NCBI GenBank assembly: GCA_963576735.1
Contig: OY755178.1
Coordinates: 16,430,001-16,494,000, forward strand
Reading direction: 5' to 3'
From: Bedellia somnulentella
Taxonomy: Eukaryota; Arthropoda; Insecta; Lepidoptera; Bedelliidae
Length of the DNA stretch: 64,000 nucleotides
Shown here: in pieces, positions 62,199 through 64,000 of the stretch
How positions within the stretch are numbered: position 1 is the stretch's first letter
Layout: each line of letters begins with the position of its first letter
Translations under genes and position numbers: made by a program
The notes under the pieces: model-generated
Told to the model about the DNA's origin: nothing
The model's database searches: none
What the model saw: only the letters and a program-made list of their open reading frames with translations

Positions 62199-63461
62199 CT
62201 TACAAATCAGTTCACGTTTAGTATCGTCAATAATATTTACTTGTGATAAGGCTTTGTTATATATAAACGGGTGAAGGAAGAGACACTGTCTTTGAGCAAA
62301 GGTGGTTTTAACTCTCGGTATGAGTGCTCTTGCGACTCTCTTATTTTTAAGATTTTTATCATTATATATTTTCATAAAGGTATTGTGGTATTTAAGAATA
62401 GAGCAGTAGATATAAAGTTTTCTTATGGATAGTAACTTGCTTTCCTCATATAGTGCGGCAGTAGGATGGCGATACTTCTTACCCAACATCATTTTAATAA
62501 TAGAACGTTGTGCTCTCTCAGCTTCTATCATGATGGTCTTGGCTGCACCTCCCCAAATCGTAATACAGTATCTCACGACAGACTGAACAAGAGAGAGGTA
62601 CACCTGAATAAGCAAACATTTATCTAAGCTGTATCTCAGAACTTTCATGATATGCGTTAATTTCCGTATTTTGTTAGATAAACCTATTATATGCTGCCTA
62701 AATGATAAGTTCTGGTCCAAAATTACTCCAAGATACTTAGTGGATTTAGTGCTATTGATAAATGTGCAGGAGCAGGAAGTATTGGAAACTGTGAGCCATT
62801 TGCAAGTGTGTACTTTAATTCCAAAATCAATCTTTGGCGCGCTAGCTTTCGTTTTAAAGAAGGTGATGTAGTTTGTTTTTTGAGTATTCAGAGTAAGTAA
62901 GTTTTGACTAAACCATTGTCCCAAAATGGAAATACCTCTTTCAGTTGCCTCAAACGTTTCCTTCCAGTTGCCTCCAGAAAATATAGCAGCAGTGTCATCG
63001 GCGTAGCAAAAAAGTTCACAAGCAGGGATAGTCAAACCAAATATATCGTTCAAGTATACTAAAAACAACAAAGGACCCAGTACGCTTCCTTGGGGTACGC
63101 CAAAATTAATATTTCTCTCTTCACTCACGACGTCTTCAATCACAATTTTTTGTTTTCTAAAAGAAAGATATGATTTTAGCCAATCCAACGCAATTCCTCT
63201 AACACCGATCCTTTCCAATTTCCTTAAAAGTATTTTTACCGACACAGTATCAAACGCTTTTGCCAGGTCTAAGAAAACGCCAATACATTTCTTTCCATTG
63301 TCTAAAAGGCCCGACACTGTGTTAGTCAAACTACTAACTGCATCTTCTGTCGATCTACCGCTCCTAAAACCGTATTGTTGGTTATGTAAGATATTATTTT
63401 TGTCAAGAAAATTATTAAGGCGAGCGCACATAATTTTTTCTAAAACTTTGGAAAACGATGA
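62199..63461 (-). repeat. Tandem duplication, unit 2 (1,263 bp)
   Basis: Second copy of 60605-61867. Its low-coordinate end breaks after the ICK codons, where the foreign insert begins. Confidence 0.9.
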
Positions 63462-64000
63462 TAACAGAGAAATTGGTCTGTAGCAAGTCGGAGACTTTTT
63501 ATCTCCTCCCTTAAAAATGGGACTCACTGTAGCAGTCTTCCATTCATCAGGAAATATACCGTTTGATAAAGAGAGGTTGCATATGTGAGCCAATGGTTCT
63601 GATATAAATTCTTTTAGCTTTTTTAGTAAATTGTTAGATATTTGGTCACTTCCAGTAGAATTTTGCGATTTTAGCCCTTCAATGATATTTTTAATTTCAG
63701 TTTCATCAGTAGGTTGAAGATAGATTGACTCTTGTGGACCGTTAGTCGTCATTATTGAGGAGGCCAAAGAATCCTCTGTTTCGTCTATTGCGGTAAGTAT
63801 GTCATTAGAAAATTTATTGCCGATGGTAGAAAAATAATTATTAGCTTCGTTAACAGCAGTCTGAGGGTTGGCATAAGCAGTCAGAAGCTCATTGGCAGGA
63901 GAGGGGTTCAAGTGATTATGTGATATCTTTTTTATAGTTTTCCACAACCTTTTAGGACACTTCTTGTTCTCCTCTATTTCATCTCTTTCATACTGTCTTT
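62199..64000 (-). CDS. LINE-B ORF2, 5' copy, C-terminus replaced, open at the window edge
   Basis: The frame is open from the right edge of the window (QYERDEIEENKKCPKRLW) with no start codon in view, so the protein begins beyond 64000. It covers the linker (WKTIKKISHNHLNPSPANEL), RT motifs TVSPIFKGGDKKSPTCYRPI, QQYGFRSGRSTEDAV, FLDLAKAFDTV, VPQGSVLGPLLFLVYLNDI and CYADDTAAIF. It ends ICKRIALRQ with a stop at 62178, because the foreign insert replaces the last ~21 residues. About 600 codons without a stop point to a recently active element. Confidence 0.9.

Larger units (their letters stand above)
58972..64000 (-). mobile_element. LINE-B, Jockey/CR1-group, running off the right edge
   Basis: The 3' UTR is 58972-60538 (split by a Helitron) and ends at the left in a TTTTGA-type tail on minus. 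Coding follows to 64000 and continues beyond the window. A 1,594-bp rearrangement (61868-63461) interrupts it; without that stretch the coding frame is continuous. Confidence 0.75.

Noticed and set aside
61948..62274. A new 108-codon gene
   Set aside because: It is the plus-strand endonuclease fragment of the templated insert running into antisense LINE-B.

Overview
This window looks like repeat-rich, AT-rich DNA from an insect, most probably a moth or butterfly. The evidence is the kind of elements present: mariner, RTE-type and Jockey/CR1-group LINEs, a Penelope-like element, Helitrons whose 3' ends read CTAG before a T, and many short retroposons next to (TATG)n tracts. I see no host gene I can name. 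Almost every long open frame belongs to a transposable element, and the rest of the window is unassigned AT-rich DNA. The base calls are eukaryotic: no operons, ribosome binding sites or prokaryotic signals apply.

Layout. 1-6.6 kb: two copies of a roughly 255-bp retroposon (called SINE-A here), a 1.3-kb mariner with all three catalytic Asp, a non-autonomous Helitron carrying a MITE, and a 5'-truncated LINE inserted in a SINE-A. 7-18.5 kb: scattered tRNA-derived SINEs, LINE 3' ends and many SINE-A copies, several nested with clear target-site duplications (TSDs). 18.87-20.22 kb: a 5'-truncated RTE LINE with an 11-bp TSD. 20.3-21.0 kb: the 3' part of a Penelope-like element (GIY-YIG endonuclease). 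21.65-29.91 kb: a pair of long inverted repeats bracketing two Jockey/CR1-group LINEs, one of them (25.3-29.5 kb) with both ORFs. 30-46 kb: SINE-B copies, SINE-A copies, LINE tails, a Harbinger-like relic and unassigned DNA with GC-rich patches. 46.8-48.2 kb: a SINE-A split by a LINE tail and by a 1,065-bp foldback element. 49-56 kb: more SINEs, an RTE relic, a tRNA-bearing foldback retroposon with a perfect 73-bp inverted repeat, and DNA-transposon relics. 56.5-64 kb: a LINE with an inverted 5' part, then a second LINE (LINE-B) carrying a 1,263-bp near-identical tandem duplication with a 331-bp insert copied from the LINE 4.6 kb away.

How parts relate. The RTE LINE, SINE-A and the tRNA-derived SINE-B end in the same short 3' module: a CCCC/GGGG-type hairpin followed by a conserved GCGTGA-like step and a short A/T-rich repeat. 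The simplest reading is that the RTE enzyme mobilises all three. Names SINE-A, SINE-B, LINE-A, LINE-B, LINE-C and repeat C are mine, for use within this window only.
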